Source of the DNA: Vigna angularis
Lineage: Eukaryota; Streptophyta; Magnoliopsida; Fabales; Fabaceae
Direction of reading: 5' to 3'
Assembly (NCBI RefSeq): GCF_016808095.1
Contig: NC_068974.1
Coordinates: 29,434,825 to 29,498,824 of the forward strand
Length of the DNA stretch: 64,000 bases
Shown here: in pieces, positions 1 through 11,699 of the stretch
Position numbering within the stretch: the first letter of the stretch is position 1
Layout of the letters: each line of letters begins with the position of its first letter
Notes under the pieces: model-generated
What the model was told of the DNA's origin: nothing
The model's database searches: none
What the model saw: the letters and a program-made list of their open reading frames with translations, nothing else
Made by a program: the position numbers and the translations under genes

Positions 1-60
1 GCTCTTGAGCTTTGTTTAGAGTCTAACTACGGTCTTCTCCTTCGAGATGTGCCTCAGCAC

Positions 61-185
61 CTTATTGGGAATCCAAGTGTGAGTCTAAGTCTCACATTGG
101 ATAGAAATGAAAAAGTAGAGCATTATATAAAGATTGAAGACCCATTAACCCACTGCCCTAAAGTTTTGGGTAAAGAGTGATATCA
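61..185 (+). repeat. LTR-like repeat fragment
   Basis: This stretch is a diverged copy of the repeat that surrounds the CACTA element at 21709-25077. Both share the order GGGAATCCAAGTGTGAG-like start, a TCTCACATTGGATAGAAATG-like block, AAGTAGAGC, a TATATAAAG block, CCCATTAACCCACTG-like sequence and AGTGATATCAATC. By my reading it is part of an LTR or LTR-like dispersed repeat, but I see no paired LTR, primer site or target duplication here. The left border is set where the two copies start to agree. Confidence 0.5.
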
Positions 186-339
186 ATCTTGTCAACACTC
201 AATTTCGTCCGGGTTGATTAAATAAAATTTATTTTCACCAACAAAAGACATAAATAAAAAAAAAAAAGGGTTTATAATAACAAAAACAAAAAAATAAATA
301 AAATGGCAATAAAAAAAAAAAAAAAAAGGGAAAGGGGAC

Positions 340-1385
340 GTTCGTCCCAAGCGCCCATCCGGAGCTCCAAAAGGAAGCACGTTCGTCCTTTGCATTATTC
401 GATCGTTCGTTCATTCAACCTCTACGACGTTCGGTAACTCTCAGCTTTCAACCGTTCGTTCTTGATCATCACAGACGTTCGGCTGTTCGGTCTCGCATGT
501 TGTCGGTCTTTCATTCTCAAACTTTCCAAACGTTCGGCCAATCGGTCTCATGGACGTTCGGCAATCATTAGATCGTTCGTCATATACCGTTCGTCCGTAC
601 CTGACCATTAGCGTTCGTCCTGCATCATTGGGCGTTCGCTTTTTCCTCTTCGAAACGTTCGTCCTCCATGTGCGTTCGGTTTATATTGTCTTATGAGCGT
701 TCGGTCATCACTTGAACGCTCGGTTTCTCACTTGAACGCTCGGTTTCACTTTTGAACGCTCGTCTCATACCGTTCGGTCATTCTTCGCCTCAAGTATTCA
801 AGCTAACGGCCGTTCGTCCCCTAGTGTTCGTCCCCTTTACCCTACATGCAAACGTTCGTCATTTCTCAGCCCAGCGTTCGTCTTTCACTGTAGCTTTAGG
901 ACGAGCGTTCGCGTTCGTTCTCGAGGATCGTTCGTCCTCTGCATGGCGCGACCGTTCGTCCTCTATTGACGTTCATCCTCATTTGTTCATACTCGACCGT
1001 TCGGCCATTCATGCCTTTTGGACGATCGTGCGGCCAGCGTTCGTTTTCATGCCAGGACCTGTATAGCGTTCGGCAATTTGCGTGTTGAGGCGCTCGTCCA
1101 TAGCTTGGACAATTTCGAGCGTTCGTTCTTGTGGTTTGTTGATCTGGGCGATCGTCCTTAAATGTTTATTCTCAGAAAGTGAGTTTTAACGTTCGCTTTT
1201 GGTTCTGTATTATTGATTGTGAACGTTCGGTATGATTCAGACTGTGAGCGTTCGGTGTTGGGCGTCTTGATAGTGACTCTTAAGCGTTCGACCTGGATCA
1301 GAACTTTTACCTTGTGAACGCTCGGTCTGAACGTTCGTTCATTTTATGTGAACGGTCGTTCGTTTTCGGCATACTGACCGAACGT
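340..1385. repeat. GTTCG-rich degenerate motif array
   Basis: About one kilobase in which the short motif GTTCG, usually as CGTTCGTCC or CGTTCGGTC and occasionally CGCTCG, recurs every 10 to 40 bases with unrelated spacers. There is no regular period and no convincing reading frame. The same motif in reverse complement (CGAACG, ACCGAACGGT) is scattered through the solo LTR at 54175-56806, so this may be an LTR interior from the same or a related family. The array is preceded at 250-335 by A-rich tracts. Confidence 0.6.
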
Positions 1386-1999
1386 CCAAAAAGCTGGCGA
1401 TACACTTTAATTCGGTCTGAACAGCGAAGATGGCCACCCTCTGCCACTGTCCGCCATTAACATCTGAAAGCCATTTGCAGTATGGATTTCTGCAAGAGAA
1501 TATTTTGGCAGGCTTTCACTTTTGGATTTTGATTTGGAGAAAGTTAGATGCATGGCTGGAAGCGGACGCAATCTCAGACGCAATCTGGAAGCATGGGCAG
1601 CTGAGTTGAATATTAAAATTGAAGAGAAGCTCATGGTGTTTTCAGTTTTCACGTGGGCAAAATGGTGGAGCAGAATTTTGGTCAGCAAAAACACATGATG
1701 GTGATGAGTGGAATGTTCATAGAATATGTTTTGAAATGGAAGTGCATGTTGGTAGCACATTTACAGCGCACATGGAGAAACACTTTTAGGAAGAAGATGC
1801 TCTGTGAAATGATAAAGAATTATGAAGGAGAATTTCCATGAATAAAAAATGGCAAGGGTTCTGGACTTCCACCTGAGTTGGTCTCCCACGAGCCCCCATC
1901 TGGCATCTGCACTGATTCCGTCTGCCATCTGAAACGCGTGCAACGCCCTGCCTCCCACTCACCTGGGGCTCCCACTTACCTTCAGCATCATGACCTTAT
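1386..1999. other. Non-coding stretch, nothing recognised
   Basis: Mixed-composition sequence without a recognisable gene. Short open frames exist on both strands but show no conserved motif, and they overlap one another antisense. It joins the GTTCG-rich array to the left with the C/A-rich region to the right. Confidence 0.5.
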
Positions 2000-4440
2000 T
2001 CGAAAAAAGTAAGGAAGAAAAAAAGGGAATCTCCAGCAAGGTCACCTGGGGGGATATCCAACTTCAACACCTACCAATATGACACCACGGACCCCTCTCT
2101 GATCACGGGGATCCTTACACATAGCCCATATCATCATTCGCATACAGCCAAGATCATCACCACCCCTGCATATCCATCTCGAACAGCCACTACCAACACC
2201 TAAAGGCCACCACCTATCCTCACCCAATGACCATCTCCAACCATATTCACCCACTGTCACAGCCACCCTAAAACACCTCATAACTATACGACCATCACTC
2301 ACTACACTTATCATCCTCACAGAACGAGACTGAATCTCCAGCAAGGTCACCTCTGCATATAAAAACCGTCTCCACCACCAACATCAGGACACACGACGTA
2401 CACCCATCACCGGGATCCCTTTCTTCTTTCATAGTCCACCTTCTCTGTCAATCACACACACACGACGACCATCATCAAACACGCCAATAATAACCTCCAA
2501 CATAATCACACCGCATACTCATCCCGAACACCACCATCACCACCACGAGTCCCCACCGTATCCAACTCCACTATCTCCACTTCTCATCATCACTCACCTT
2601 TGTCTCCCACTCACCTTCAACAAACCTAAAAACTCCATTGCCTGCAACCATCATCGATATTCATTTACCACATTACTGAACACCATGACCTTCAACTCCA
2701 ACATCGCATGACCACCACCCATCACCAACACCTCACGGGTCAGCCTCCCAAAAGCCGCCTTCACCTCCATATTCCCACACAACCAACAACTCACGGTCGG
2801 CCACCTTCATCTTCTTCATTTTCATCTCCAACGTCCATTGCCTCCAACCCATCATCCATCTCTGAACCAAAAAAACCCTTCACTCATTACCAACCACAGC
2901 GAAACCAGACACGACCATCACTCACTATAGGGGGATCCTCACCGAAAAAACCAGACAGAAGCTCCAGCTTCATCACTTCTGATATTCCTCTCGAACACCA
3001 TCCACATAGCAACTCCAGCTCCATCGCACTCATCTTCATCCAGTAAGCCTTCATCCAGCATTGAAAACGCTTTACAACATCCCAGCAGGGAACATCCAAC
3101 GGCTAGAGGAGTGCCTGGAAGAGGTGTTGCCAGCAGCACGTTACACCGGCACTTCCAACGACGGAGAGACCACTACAATACTCCGCATTCAGAGGGAGGA
3201 GCACCTTATCGAAAGAGGAAAGCCAGCCACAAAGAGGACCCAGGGCTTAACAAAGATAAACCAAGCTTCAAGAGGTAAGTAATGCAGCCCGTTCCATGTT
3301 TTACTGAGTTTGGTTAGTCGTCTATCTTTGTCATACTGTTGCTACGTTTGCATGTGGATAAATTTTGCATGTATTAAGTTAAATAGATGTTGTGTGAATA
3401 TTCGTACCAATCCATTGTTACCGAACAACCATCTTGACACCCACGGCCACTGCTAACACCCACGGCCAAACACCCATACTCGTCCATTCCAGCCCACCAA
3501 CTTCATCATTACCATTCGACCAACTGCATCACTTCCATCTCCAACACTGTTCCAACACTGCACCTATAACCCTTATACACATCAACATCATCATCCTCAT
3601 CTTGAGACCTCGCGGCCATATACCCTTTGCCCTTTTGTTTTCACGGACAACGCTCCTTTTCAACTTCATCCCGATCACCTACAACACCTCCAACACCCGA
3701 ATCTTCAACCATATCACTTCAACCAAATCACCCAGCCACCTTGCGCCATTATCACTGAGACCACTGGTTCATCACTGTTACCTCCCACCATACACCAACC
3801 GGGAAACCTGATACTACCGGGAATCATCACTTCCTCTACAACTCTTGCTTCATTACCTTATCATCTCGAATCCTTCAATCACCATCTCTGACCACCGCCG
3901 GTCACCATGACCTTTTCACTCATCAGCCACTAGGTAGCACCTCCACGGGACTACCAAGAACCCATCTTTGGGTCACAGCCGTCATCATCTCAAGCCCCTC
4001 AGCCACCATTGCCATTCTCAATATTACTGCCTAACTCCTTCATCACCATTGCACCACTTTATACTCCCCACCATGACCAGTCTAAAGCCTTCCATCCAAA
4101 CCACCAAGTTGCTGCCACCATTCTTCAGCCGCCGCTGTCATCCTAGTCACCACCGCAGCTCACTCCCCTTCTCATGCCATCACCTTCTCAACCCTGCTAC
4201 CACCGTGACCACTTCGCCAGCTTCAGAACTAACGAACCCGACCATGGCTTTGGTAAACTCAGAAAACTCATCACCCCAGATCATCATCGCTACCATACTA
4301 CTTCACGCGATTCAGCAGTGAAACCCGTCCCTTCACTGTCATCGTCTACACCACCTTCAAACCAAATCACCTTGAGTGTAACGAAGCTGCCATCGAGACC
4401 ACCACATTCATTCCCCATTGACATGTCATAGCCATTAATA
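2000..4440. other. C/A-rich, G-poor region
   Basis: For roughly 2.4 kb the + strand is strongly enriched in C and A and poor in G, full of CACCATCA-like and CTCCAACA-like words. A 20-base block around GAATCTCCAGCAAGGTCACC occurs at about 2027-2046 and again at about 2331-2350. Open frames here (for example 2708-3046 and 3434-3811) are proline, histidine and serine-rich low-complexity translations and I do not regard them as genes. The skew resembles the non-coding interior of some plant LTR elements, but no LTR ends were found. Confidence 0.45.
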
Positions 4441-4489
4441 CCACCATTGAAAGCCGTCAGCTTCCTTGCGCCACTGCGGCCTCTCTACG

Positions 4490-4791
4490 ATCTTCTGGAC
4501 GAGCGTCCTTCTGGATGAGCGTCTGGACGAGCGTCCACATGTGGACGACCGTCCTTCTGGATGACCGTCTGGACGACCGTCCATCTGGTCCAGCGTCTGC
4601 ACGACCTTTAAACGACCGTCCATGTGCCAGCGACTGACGTATGGACGAGCGTCCACTAGCAGATCGAGCGTGGACTTGATCTTCTGTGGACGACCGTCCT
4701 CTTGTGCGTGCAGGGGGCAACGAGCGTCAGCTTGCTATGAAATGTTCGTGCGCTCGCTATGTGACGAGCGTCCTGGGCGACAGGGTGATGT
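4490..4791. repeat. GACGAGCGTCC / GACGACCGTCC motif cluster
   Basis: A dense cluster of short imperfect motifs GACGAGCGTCC and GACGACCGTCC, each close to self-complementary, separated by CTTCTGGAT-like spacers. It runs directly into the 107-bp tandem array that begins at 4792 and shares the GACGCTCGGTC word with it. No gene is apparent. Confidence 0.55.
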
Positions 4792-5112
4792 GCGAAAACG
4801 CTGGACGCTCGGTCAGCTGTACAGAACGAACGCTCGGTCACGTGTAGGGAGCGCTCGTTCACTAAATGCATAGGCGCTGATTTGGTTACAATAAATGGGC
4901 GAAAACGCTGGACGCTCGGTCAGCTGTACAGAACGAACGCTCGGTCACGTGTAGGGAGCGCTCGTTCACTAAATGCATAGGCGCTGATTTGGTTACAATA
5001 AATGGGCGAAAACGCTGGACGCTCGGTCAGCTGTACAGAACGAATGCTCGGTCACGTGTAGGGAGCGCTCGTTCACTAAATGCATAGGCGCTGATTTGGT
5101 TACAATAAATGG
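4792..5112. repeat. 107-bp tandem repeat, three copies
   Basis: Three nearly identical head-to-tail copies of a 107-bp unit start at 4792, 4899 and 5006. Each unit runs from GCGAAAACGCTGGACGC through GGTCACGTGTAGGGAGCG to GGTTACAATAAATG. Copy 3 has one visible change (CGAATGCTCG for CGAACGCTCG). Such high identity implies recent duplication. The array abuts AT-rich DNA to the right (5113-5410) in which I see no feature. Confidence 0.95.
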
Positions 5113-5410
5113 TTATGTTGTTAGACCTTTGTGGTTATTTCTGAATTTTATTTTGTACAACAATATTAGTGGTTAACTGGATATATGGACATCTTTGATG
5201 CAGTAACTGGATATATGGACAACTTTATTCGGTTATTTACTGAACGACCGCGATATTCCAACAACACATTTTTAACACTCTTTTAACACTATTTCATGGA
5301 TAACTGTAATATTTGAAACGTACAATGTATCATTTTGTTGTGTATGTTGTGTAACTGAATCTCTATTAATGGTGTGTTATAATGAATTTAATTATGTCAT
5401 ACAAAATGGT

Positions 5411-5965
5411 GCCTAAAAGTCAGTTTTTTTTCCAATGGTGACCTGTGTTTACCTGACTGAGTACCTGTGTTGGACTTTCTGTACAAATTGGCAATTTCTC
5501 TCGGGTAATCGTTTACAGGGGTCCTGTAAACGATTACCAGCCCCATTTTTCAGCAGTCTCACTCATTCCTTGCACACCTTGCTCCTCCAACTCATGAGGG
5601 GTCACCCCACCCTCCTTGGCCTCACATCACATCACCATCCACCCTCTCCCACCACTGGAACACCTGCACAAGCCTCAGACAGGTCCAGATTACCATAAAA
5701 GTCAGTTTTCTGTCCAATGGTGACCTGTGTTCATCTGACTGAGTACCTGTGTTGGACTTTCTGTACAAATTCCCAATTTCTCTCGGGTAATCGTTTACAG
5801 GGTTGCTGTAAACGATTACCAGCCCCTTTTTTCAGCAGTCTCACTCATTCCTTGCACTACTTCGTCCCCCTACTCATCACGGGTCACTCCACGCTTCTTG
5901 CGTTCACATCAATCACCAACACCCATCTCCCCACTCAGAAATTTATCAAATCCTTCGCATTAATT
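5411..5965. repeat. 285-bp direct repeat pair with 15-16-bp hairpins
   Basis: Two diverged copies of about 285 bp lie head to tail, starting near 5411 and 5696. Each carries CAATGGTGACCTGTGTT, GTACCTGTGTTGGACTTTC and a strong hairpin. In copy 1 the arms are 5504-5519 and 5523-5538 around a 3-base loop; in copy 2 they are 5786-5800 and 5806-5820 around a 5-base loop. The arms read GGTAATCGTTTACAG and its complement. The halves downstream of the hairpins are more diverged. No coding sequence is convincing. Confidence 0.85.
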
Positions 5966-6131
5966 ACCATTAATTTTAGTGAAAATGGTCTCGTACTGTT
6001 CAAATTTTTATTATAATGCTGCGTTGATTTTTCATTCATTAATTTTGTCATTATAACAAACACAAACGCAAAGTAAAAAAAATTCATTTCGAAATCCAAC
6101 CACTATTCTTATTACAAACACATAGTGTACA

Positions 6132-6229
6132 TTGTCAAATAACATTAGGTACATATTTCAACATCTTATACATGTCAAAATTGTCAAATAACATTAGGTA
6201 CATATTTGAACATCTTATACATGTCAAAA
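6132..6229. repeat. 49-bp tandem duplication
   Basis: Two head-to-tail copies (6132-6180 and 6181-6229) of a 49-bp unit beginning TTGTCAAATAACATTAGG and differing at about one position. It lies in non-coding AT-rich DNA downstream of the minus-strand protease gene. The rest of 5966-6697 shows only an imperfect ACGGACGACA repeat at about 6333-6400 and no gene. Confidence 0.85.
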
Positions 6230-6697
6230 TTTGATAATTTCTTAGCAATCCTAGACAATGCCGTATAGATGTAGGGCTTCCATTCTGCTAATGTTCTCAT
6301 TGTCCAGCATCCAGTCACACAGCGAGAGAGAAGACGGACGACAGACAAGGCTTGAACGAACGAGAAAAAGCAAGGCTCGAACGAAGAGAGACGGACGACA
6401 CAACAATACAAGTGTTCAACTTCAATTTCAATGTCAAATATTTTTCGTACAGTTAGTGGTTATCTGTTAAGTTATATATGGTTATTTGCTCAATAACTTT
6501 TGTTCACTGCAAGTTCTGCTAATTTAGTTAATAGCTTATGTACACAAAATGGACATTGGTGATACTAGTGCATAACTAATCCTTCACTATACATAGTAAA
6601 CAACTTAAAAAACCATAGAACAAAAATTGTTTCATATTCTATCATATTCCAGCAACATCATTACAAGTTATATCCTATTTCATGACTTCTTCATTTG

Positions 6698-9565
6698 CTA
6701 TAGCATTCCACAGTTCTTCATTACTGTACTTCTATGCATATTTCCTTCATGTAATACCCAATCACACACCGTTTGTTGTCGAATAAGTTGTAACTGCTCC
6801 TGCATTGATATTACAGTAGTGAAATATTATAATTAATAACCTGTTTTAAAAAACCATTTAAAACAATACAAACATATACTTAAAGAAGACCAACCGTTGT
6901 GTAATCGGGCATTTTTTTGCCATCAAATTTAGGTTGGTTGTCCCATAACTCCATATATTTCATCACCAACAAACCACAATCATACCTACACATTAAACTA
7001 ATATTAGAAGGATCACATATGACACAACCTAATACATTGGTTATGGATAAGGTCACTAACGTATTTGGTTGAATTGGCAAATCTTCTTTAATGACCTTCA
7101 ATTGTCGCTCCTCACAATTTGCTTCATTATCTATCATATTGAATAACTCTTGCAAACAACCGACCTTGGAAATTTGTATTCAACACATTCATTATTATTG
7201 TACACCTTTGACGCAAAAATAATACTTCCATCAAAATAACAAGTCTACAGCACAACTTCTCTTACCATTGCCTTGTCAATACCATATCTGGTCCGCCTCT
7301 TATGACCAAGAGAATCTAAAATGAAAAATTCCCTTGATTGGCAATTGACACAATAGCACCACCAATGGTCATCACTCACAGTAGGCACAAACAACTACAG
7401 AACCACAACCACAAACATCAATATAGTGAACAACACATGTTATGATAAAGGTATAGGTTCAAGTACTTACAAATTCAGAATTTAACAAATGATTTATTGA
7501 ACAACTCTGAGGTTGGAAGAAATTATGGTAATCTATTGCTTCCAATAATTCTCTCTTTTTTTTAGGAATCTTCATTCTTTCAATGATCGTTGTCTACAAA
7601 AATTGCATCAGTAACATTAGTTCAAACATACGTACTTCACCAAGGTCAAACATCAATGAATAATTATTCTACCGCAAAAAATGGATTGAAACAACATCGA
7701 CTGATCATTCCTGATTTATGCAATTGATTTAACACAAGCATCGCAGTCGCAAACAGCATAACCTACACCAAAAGTTCATAACCAATCACTGAATATCCTT
7801 TTCACATTTATATTTCGTCATAATAAAATAACGTAGCATTTTTCAATCTTAACCGTTCTATATACTCCTCACATAGTACTTCTACACAACAACTTTCGGG
7901 TATTTCAACTTACAATGTTATCAATTTTTGCACGAGGTCGAAAGCATTGCAAGTCTCCTCTGGTTAAGATGTTGTTAGACACCTGCGCTCTATATACAAA
8001 ACAAATTCCTCATAAATTTCAATCATAAAAACATTTATTAATAATTTTTTGAATTTTTGGTTCTATTGAGTTATGTATAACTTACACATCACCATCATGA
8101 CAAAGTGATGAAGTGCAGGTGGTGTAAACACTTCTAAAATCAATGTTGTCCTGTCTGGAAGCTCCCTCCATTCCCACATCCACAAAATTGACAATAGCTA
8201 AATCATTCATTTTGTCAGCTGTGGATGGTCCCGCAGCTGTGGATGGTCCCTCCATACCATCATTAGAAGATGGCATTTCATTCTGTACTTGTTCTTCAAG
8301 ACGTCTTATTTTCATTTGTAACTCATCAAGCCGTTCTGCATGCTTGTCAACTCTTCTCATCAATACTCTCTGCTCTTCCACAAGTCTAGCAAACTCTACG
8401 TTCTCATCATTTGACTCAGGATTACTTTTCCCACCATGAGTTTGTGATTCCTTCATTTCATCATTTTGTAATTGCTCTTCAGACAAGTTGCATTCCCACA
8501 ATATCTTCAAAACAAAATAGAAATTTTAACAACGCTAATAAATCATATTAATCAAATAACACAACAAATGTAACCATTATATAAAAAAGTAAGGAATTAC
8601 CTCTGTTTGTTGAAAACTTAATTTGATTTTTTTCCTTTTATCTTTAATAACAACCCAATGAAGAAATCGGGGATAAATACATCGTCCATCAAGATGATAC
8701 AAACTGATGTGTTCAACAACCCACAACTGTAAAGTTCATTACAGTAGTTATATCTCTTTCAAAAAGTATCATTATTTATTTTGTAACAGTTAAATAAATG
8801 AATGTATAAACATACCTGCAGAACTGTTGCACACCCAGCCATGTGTATAACTTCGTGGTAAGATCTGCTATTGTATTTATTGCATGCCCGATTCAAACTA
8901 CTTACTATCAAACCATGTACAGCATCACCCCAATTGTATATATTTAGATCATTAATGTTGTCTAGTTTACTAAAAGGGACACTGTTTATCACATTACTAT
9001 TCCTAGGAAAATAAAAGGCTCCAAAACCTAACAAAATATACAACCTGCAAAACATGTCAACACTTCTTTTGGATTTAAATGTCTTATGCTTCATCTTTTC
9101 CATTATACTTAAAATTGTGATGTCCTCATCCTTAAACAAGTCATTGACAATGCCACCGACATCATTCTCTAAATTAACACTCTCACCAACATTAGGTAAA
9201 CCTAAAAAAAAACAAACTTCATCAACTCTAAAAGGCACTAAATTCTCCCTAATCCTAAACGCCTTATGAACCACGTCCCACCTACTGATTAACTCTATAA
9301 GAATAGGGCTAGAAATAACCATATCATCAACCAAATCCACCAACCACTTGAAAGGTGTTGACTTTAAACGTTCCTTTTGAAAGGATGATAGGCAACCGTT
9401 CACTTGAACTATATGTTGTGTCTGGACTCGATGCCTAACTCTAAGTGAGGCCTGCAAGTATAAATCAAACCGTATGTTACTTAATTCAATACAACATTGT
9501 GCATATTTAATGGTAAATTAATAAAAGTACACCATACTTACCATTTCACTGACTTCTTTGTCCAT
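6698..9565 (-). CDS. Ulp1-type (C48) cysteine protease with plant-mobile/DUF1985-like N-terminus
   Basis: Eleven exons, rebuilt by eye with GT-AG borders and matching phases: 9542-9565, 8816-9451, 8601-8726, 8088-8504, 7914-7982, 7673-7762, 7471-7593, 7266-7394, 7061-7164, 6895-6985, 6698-6799. The joined frame is 1911 nt, 636 residues, with no internal stop. Residues 9-262 resemble the plant-mobile/DUF1985-type region (VPFRVDEVCFFLGLP, NWGDAVHGLIVSSL). Residues 290-345 form a charged coiled coil. The C-terminal third is a C48 peptidase: His505 in DDHWWCYC, Asp522 in FILDSLGH, Gln570 and Cys576 in QPNTYDCGLLVMKYMELWD, with a usual C-terminal helix (IRQQTVCDWVLHE). Known members cleave SUMO or related modifiers. 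The first exon starts at the first in-frame ATG, but the frame is open upstream to 9576, so further 5' exons are possible. Similar genes are often carried by Mutator-like elements; I found no terminal repeats here. Whether it is host gene or cargo is unresolved. Confidence 0.82.
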
Positions 9566-9576
9566 ATCACTATATC

Positions 9577-11214
9577 CTGCAAATTTAACAAAACAAAATA
9601 ATATTGATTGTATAATACTATGTATCTCACTTGACAGTCGCATGTTCAAATTAATAAATTGCTTAAATACAGTGTATCAAACTAATGCATGCATAAAGTG
9701 GAATCGTGATATTAAAATTTGAACATTGACCACTTACTGTACCAAAAAATACAATGTATCTAACTAATGCATGCATAACTAACCATAACACCACTTATTG
9801 CACTTTAAAATGTGGACATTGATATTGTATATAAAAACTGCTACAGATGTACAAATACCGATTTACAAATCACCACATCCGACTAACAAGATAACCAGCT
9901 AATGCAGGGAGAATATTGCAATCTGATTTCGTTTGGGAGTGGAAGAAAAGGTTGCCCTGCAAGCTCACTGGCTTAGCAGGTTGTGAAGGGTCTCGTTGTT
10001 TCTAAGGCTCTCATTGTCTCATTGAATATAAAAAACTTCTACGGCAGTACAAAACCAGATTTACAAATAACCATATACGATTAACAACATAACCACTTCC
10101 TGCAGCTCGTTACTCAACTCATGCATGCATAAAGGGTCTTAAAAACCAACCTCAGTCAACGGCATAGCGACAAAAACAAACTCAAAAGTCTAAGAAACCA
10201 CCTCCCCAATTTTAAACCAAATGGACCCCGTATCACGCCTACACCCTAGGGTCAAAATGAAACTCAAAAGACTCAACCTTTTTACTACTCTGCTTCCTGT
10301 CGCACCACACATAAAGCTCCTACATAAAACACGTTACCAGCAAAGCAACCCCAACCCCACCTCCAACATAGAACACATCACCAACAAACCAACCCCACCT
10401 CCCATCAACCCAAAAATCAGAGATTGGTCCCCCACAACCCCACATCAATAAACCGATGTACCAAAAAATTACATTGCCACAAAAACTACACAGCCTAACA
10501 TAGAAAATATAAAATCAAAAACCTGTACCGTAAAATCCGAAGACGAAACGCGCGACAGAAATGGAGTTTCTTGATGGAAACGCGCGACACAAATCCGAAG
10601 ACCAAACCTGGACCGTAAAATCAAACCAAAAAGGTGTCTGAAAGATGAAACTGAGAAGCATATGACAGTGGTGGAAATCGACTTTCTTAAGAAAACTCAA
10701 ATGGGGATTTCGAATCTGAAAACACAAACCCTAGGTGTTTTTCCACTTTTACCCTCCATCACTTTGCAGTTTTTTTTTAAAAAAGCTGACGTGGACAGTG
10801 TCAAATGAATGTAAGTGACACGTAAGCGTGTCACCGTATTACTACTCAATGAAGAAAGGCTTAGGCCACCCGAAAAAGGGCTTAGCCGTTTTTATTGTAA
10901 TTCTGGAGATAAAAGGAATTTGGGCCTTGCGTCCACTTCCTTTCTTACACCCTCAATCTTTCATCCGCACCTCCATATTTCACCTGCACACCCCATATTT
11001 CACTCACGCACCCCCTGTCCTTACCCTTGGGCTCGGACCCATGATAAAAAAAAATGATAAAAAACAAAAGTTTTCTCTTTGTAGCCCCTTGTACTGTAAC
11101 CCCTTTGTTTATTTGTATATAGTAAGCTTATTTGTATTGTTTTGTATAAAAATTATAAAAATTGTAATAAAAAAATATATAAAACTTTAAAAAACATTTA
11201 ATGTAATAAATCGG
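9577..11214. other. Upstream flank of the protease gene, non-coding
   Basis: AT-rich leader to about 10140, then C/A-rich DNA to about 10500. An imperfect duplication follows at 10521-10620, with ACGAAACGCGCGACA-like and GACCGTAAAATCAAACC-like words appearing twice. This is the likely promoter and 5' leader side of the minus-strand protease gene, but I cannot point to a TATA box or transcription start. The stretch 10740-11214 has homopolymer A and T runs and no gene. Confidence 0.4.
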
Positions 11215-11613
11215 TATGAGTACTCGTGCGATCGTACGCATCAGCCTAGTACTTATTGCCCAAATATAAAATAAAAGAGAAAGCCGTGTGAGTGCTCGTG
11301 CGATCGTACGCATCAGCCTAGTACTCATTACGCAAAACAATAAGAGAAAAAGTCGTGTGAGTGCTCGTGCGATCGTACGCATCAGCCTAGTACTCATTAC
11401 GCAAAACAATAAGAGAAAAAGCCGTGTGAGTGCTCGTGCGATCGTACGCATCAGCCTAGTACTCATTATGCAAAACAATAAGAGAAAAAGCCGTGTGAGT
11501 GCTCGTGCGATCGTACGCATCAGCCTAGTACTCATTACGCAAAACAATAAAAAGAGAAAGCCGTGTGAGTGCTCGTGCGATCGTACGCATCAGCCTAGTA
11601 CTCATTACGCAAA
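11215..11613. repeat. 69-bp tandem repeat, about six copies
   Basis: Copies start at about 11215, 11286, 11355, 11424, 11493 and 11563, giving periods of 71, 69, 69, 69 and 70. The core is CTCGTGCGATCGTACGCATC followed by AGCCTAGTACTCATTACGC and an A-rich spacer. The first copy is the most diverged. Because 69 is a multiple of three, long artificial open frames appear on both strands; they are not genes. The array lies just upstream of Tat/Ogre-like LTR sequence (11700-12255). Confidence 0.95.
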
Positions 11614-11699
11614 AAATATGAATATCACAATGAAAATACCAAAAACATATAAAATCTGCAAAAACTAAAAAACATCAACAATTTCAAACAACAAACAAT

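Noticed and set aside
340..1385. Possible CRISPR-like or regular repeat-spacer array
   Set aside because: The motif is only 5-9 bases and the spacing irregular, and the sequence is clearly plant nuclear DNA.
1407..1760. 117-residue minus-strand frame
   Set aside because: Overlaps an antisense open frame of similar size; no motif, and Ser/Arg/Leu repeats of low complexity.
2708..3046. 112-residue Pro/Ser/His-rich frame
   Set aside because: Low-complexity product of the C/A-rich, G-poor region. Other frames in the same region look alike, and no motif or splice context supports a gene.
11128..11668. Long overlapping open frames on both strands with repeated RAIVRISLVLI / TRLMRTIARALTR peptides
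   Set aside because: They come from the 69-bp tandem array, whose unit is a multiple of three and so keeps frames open. There is no start context, and both strands are open over the same bases.
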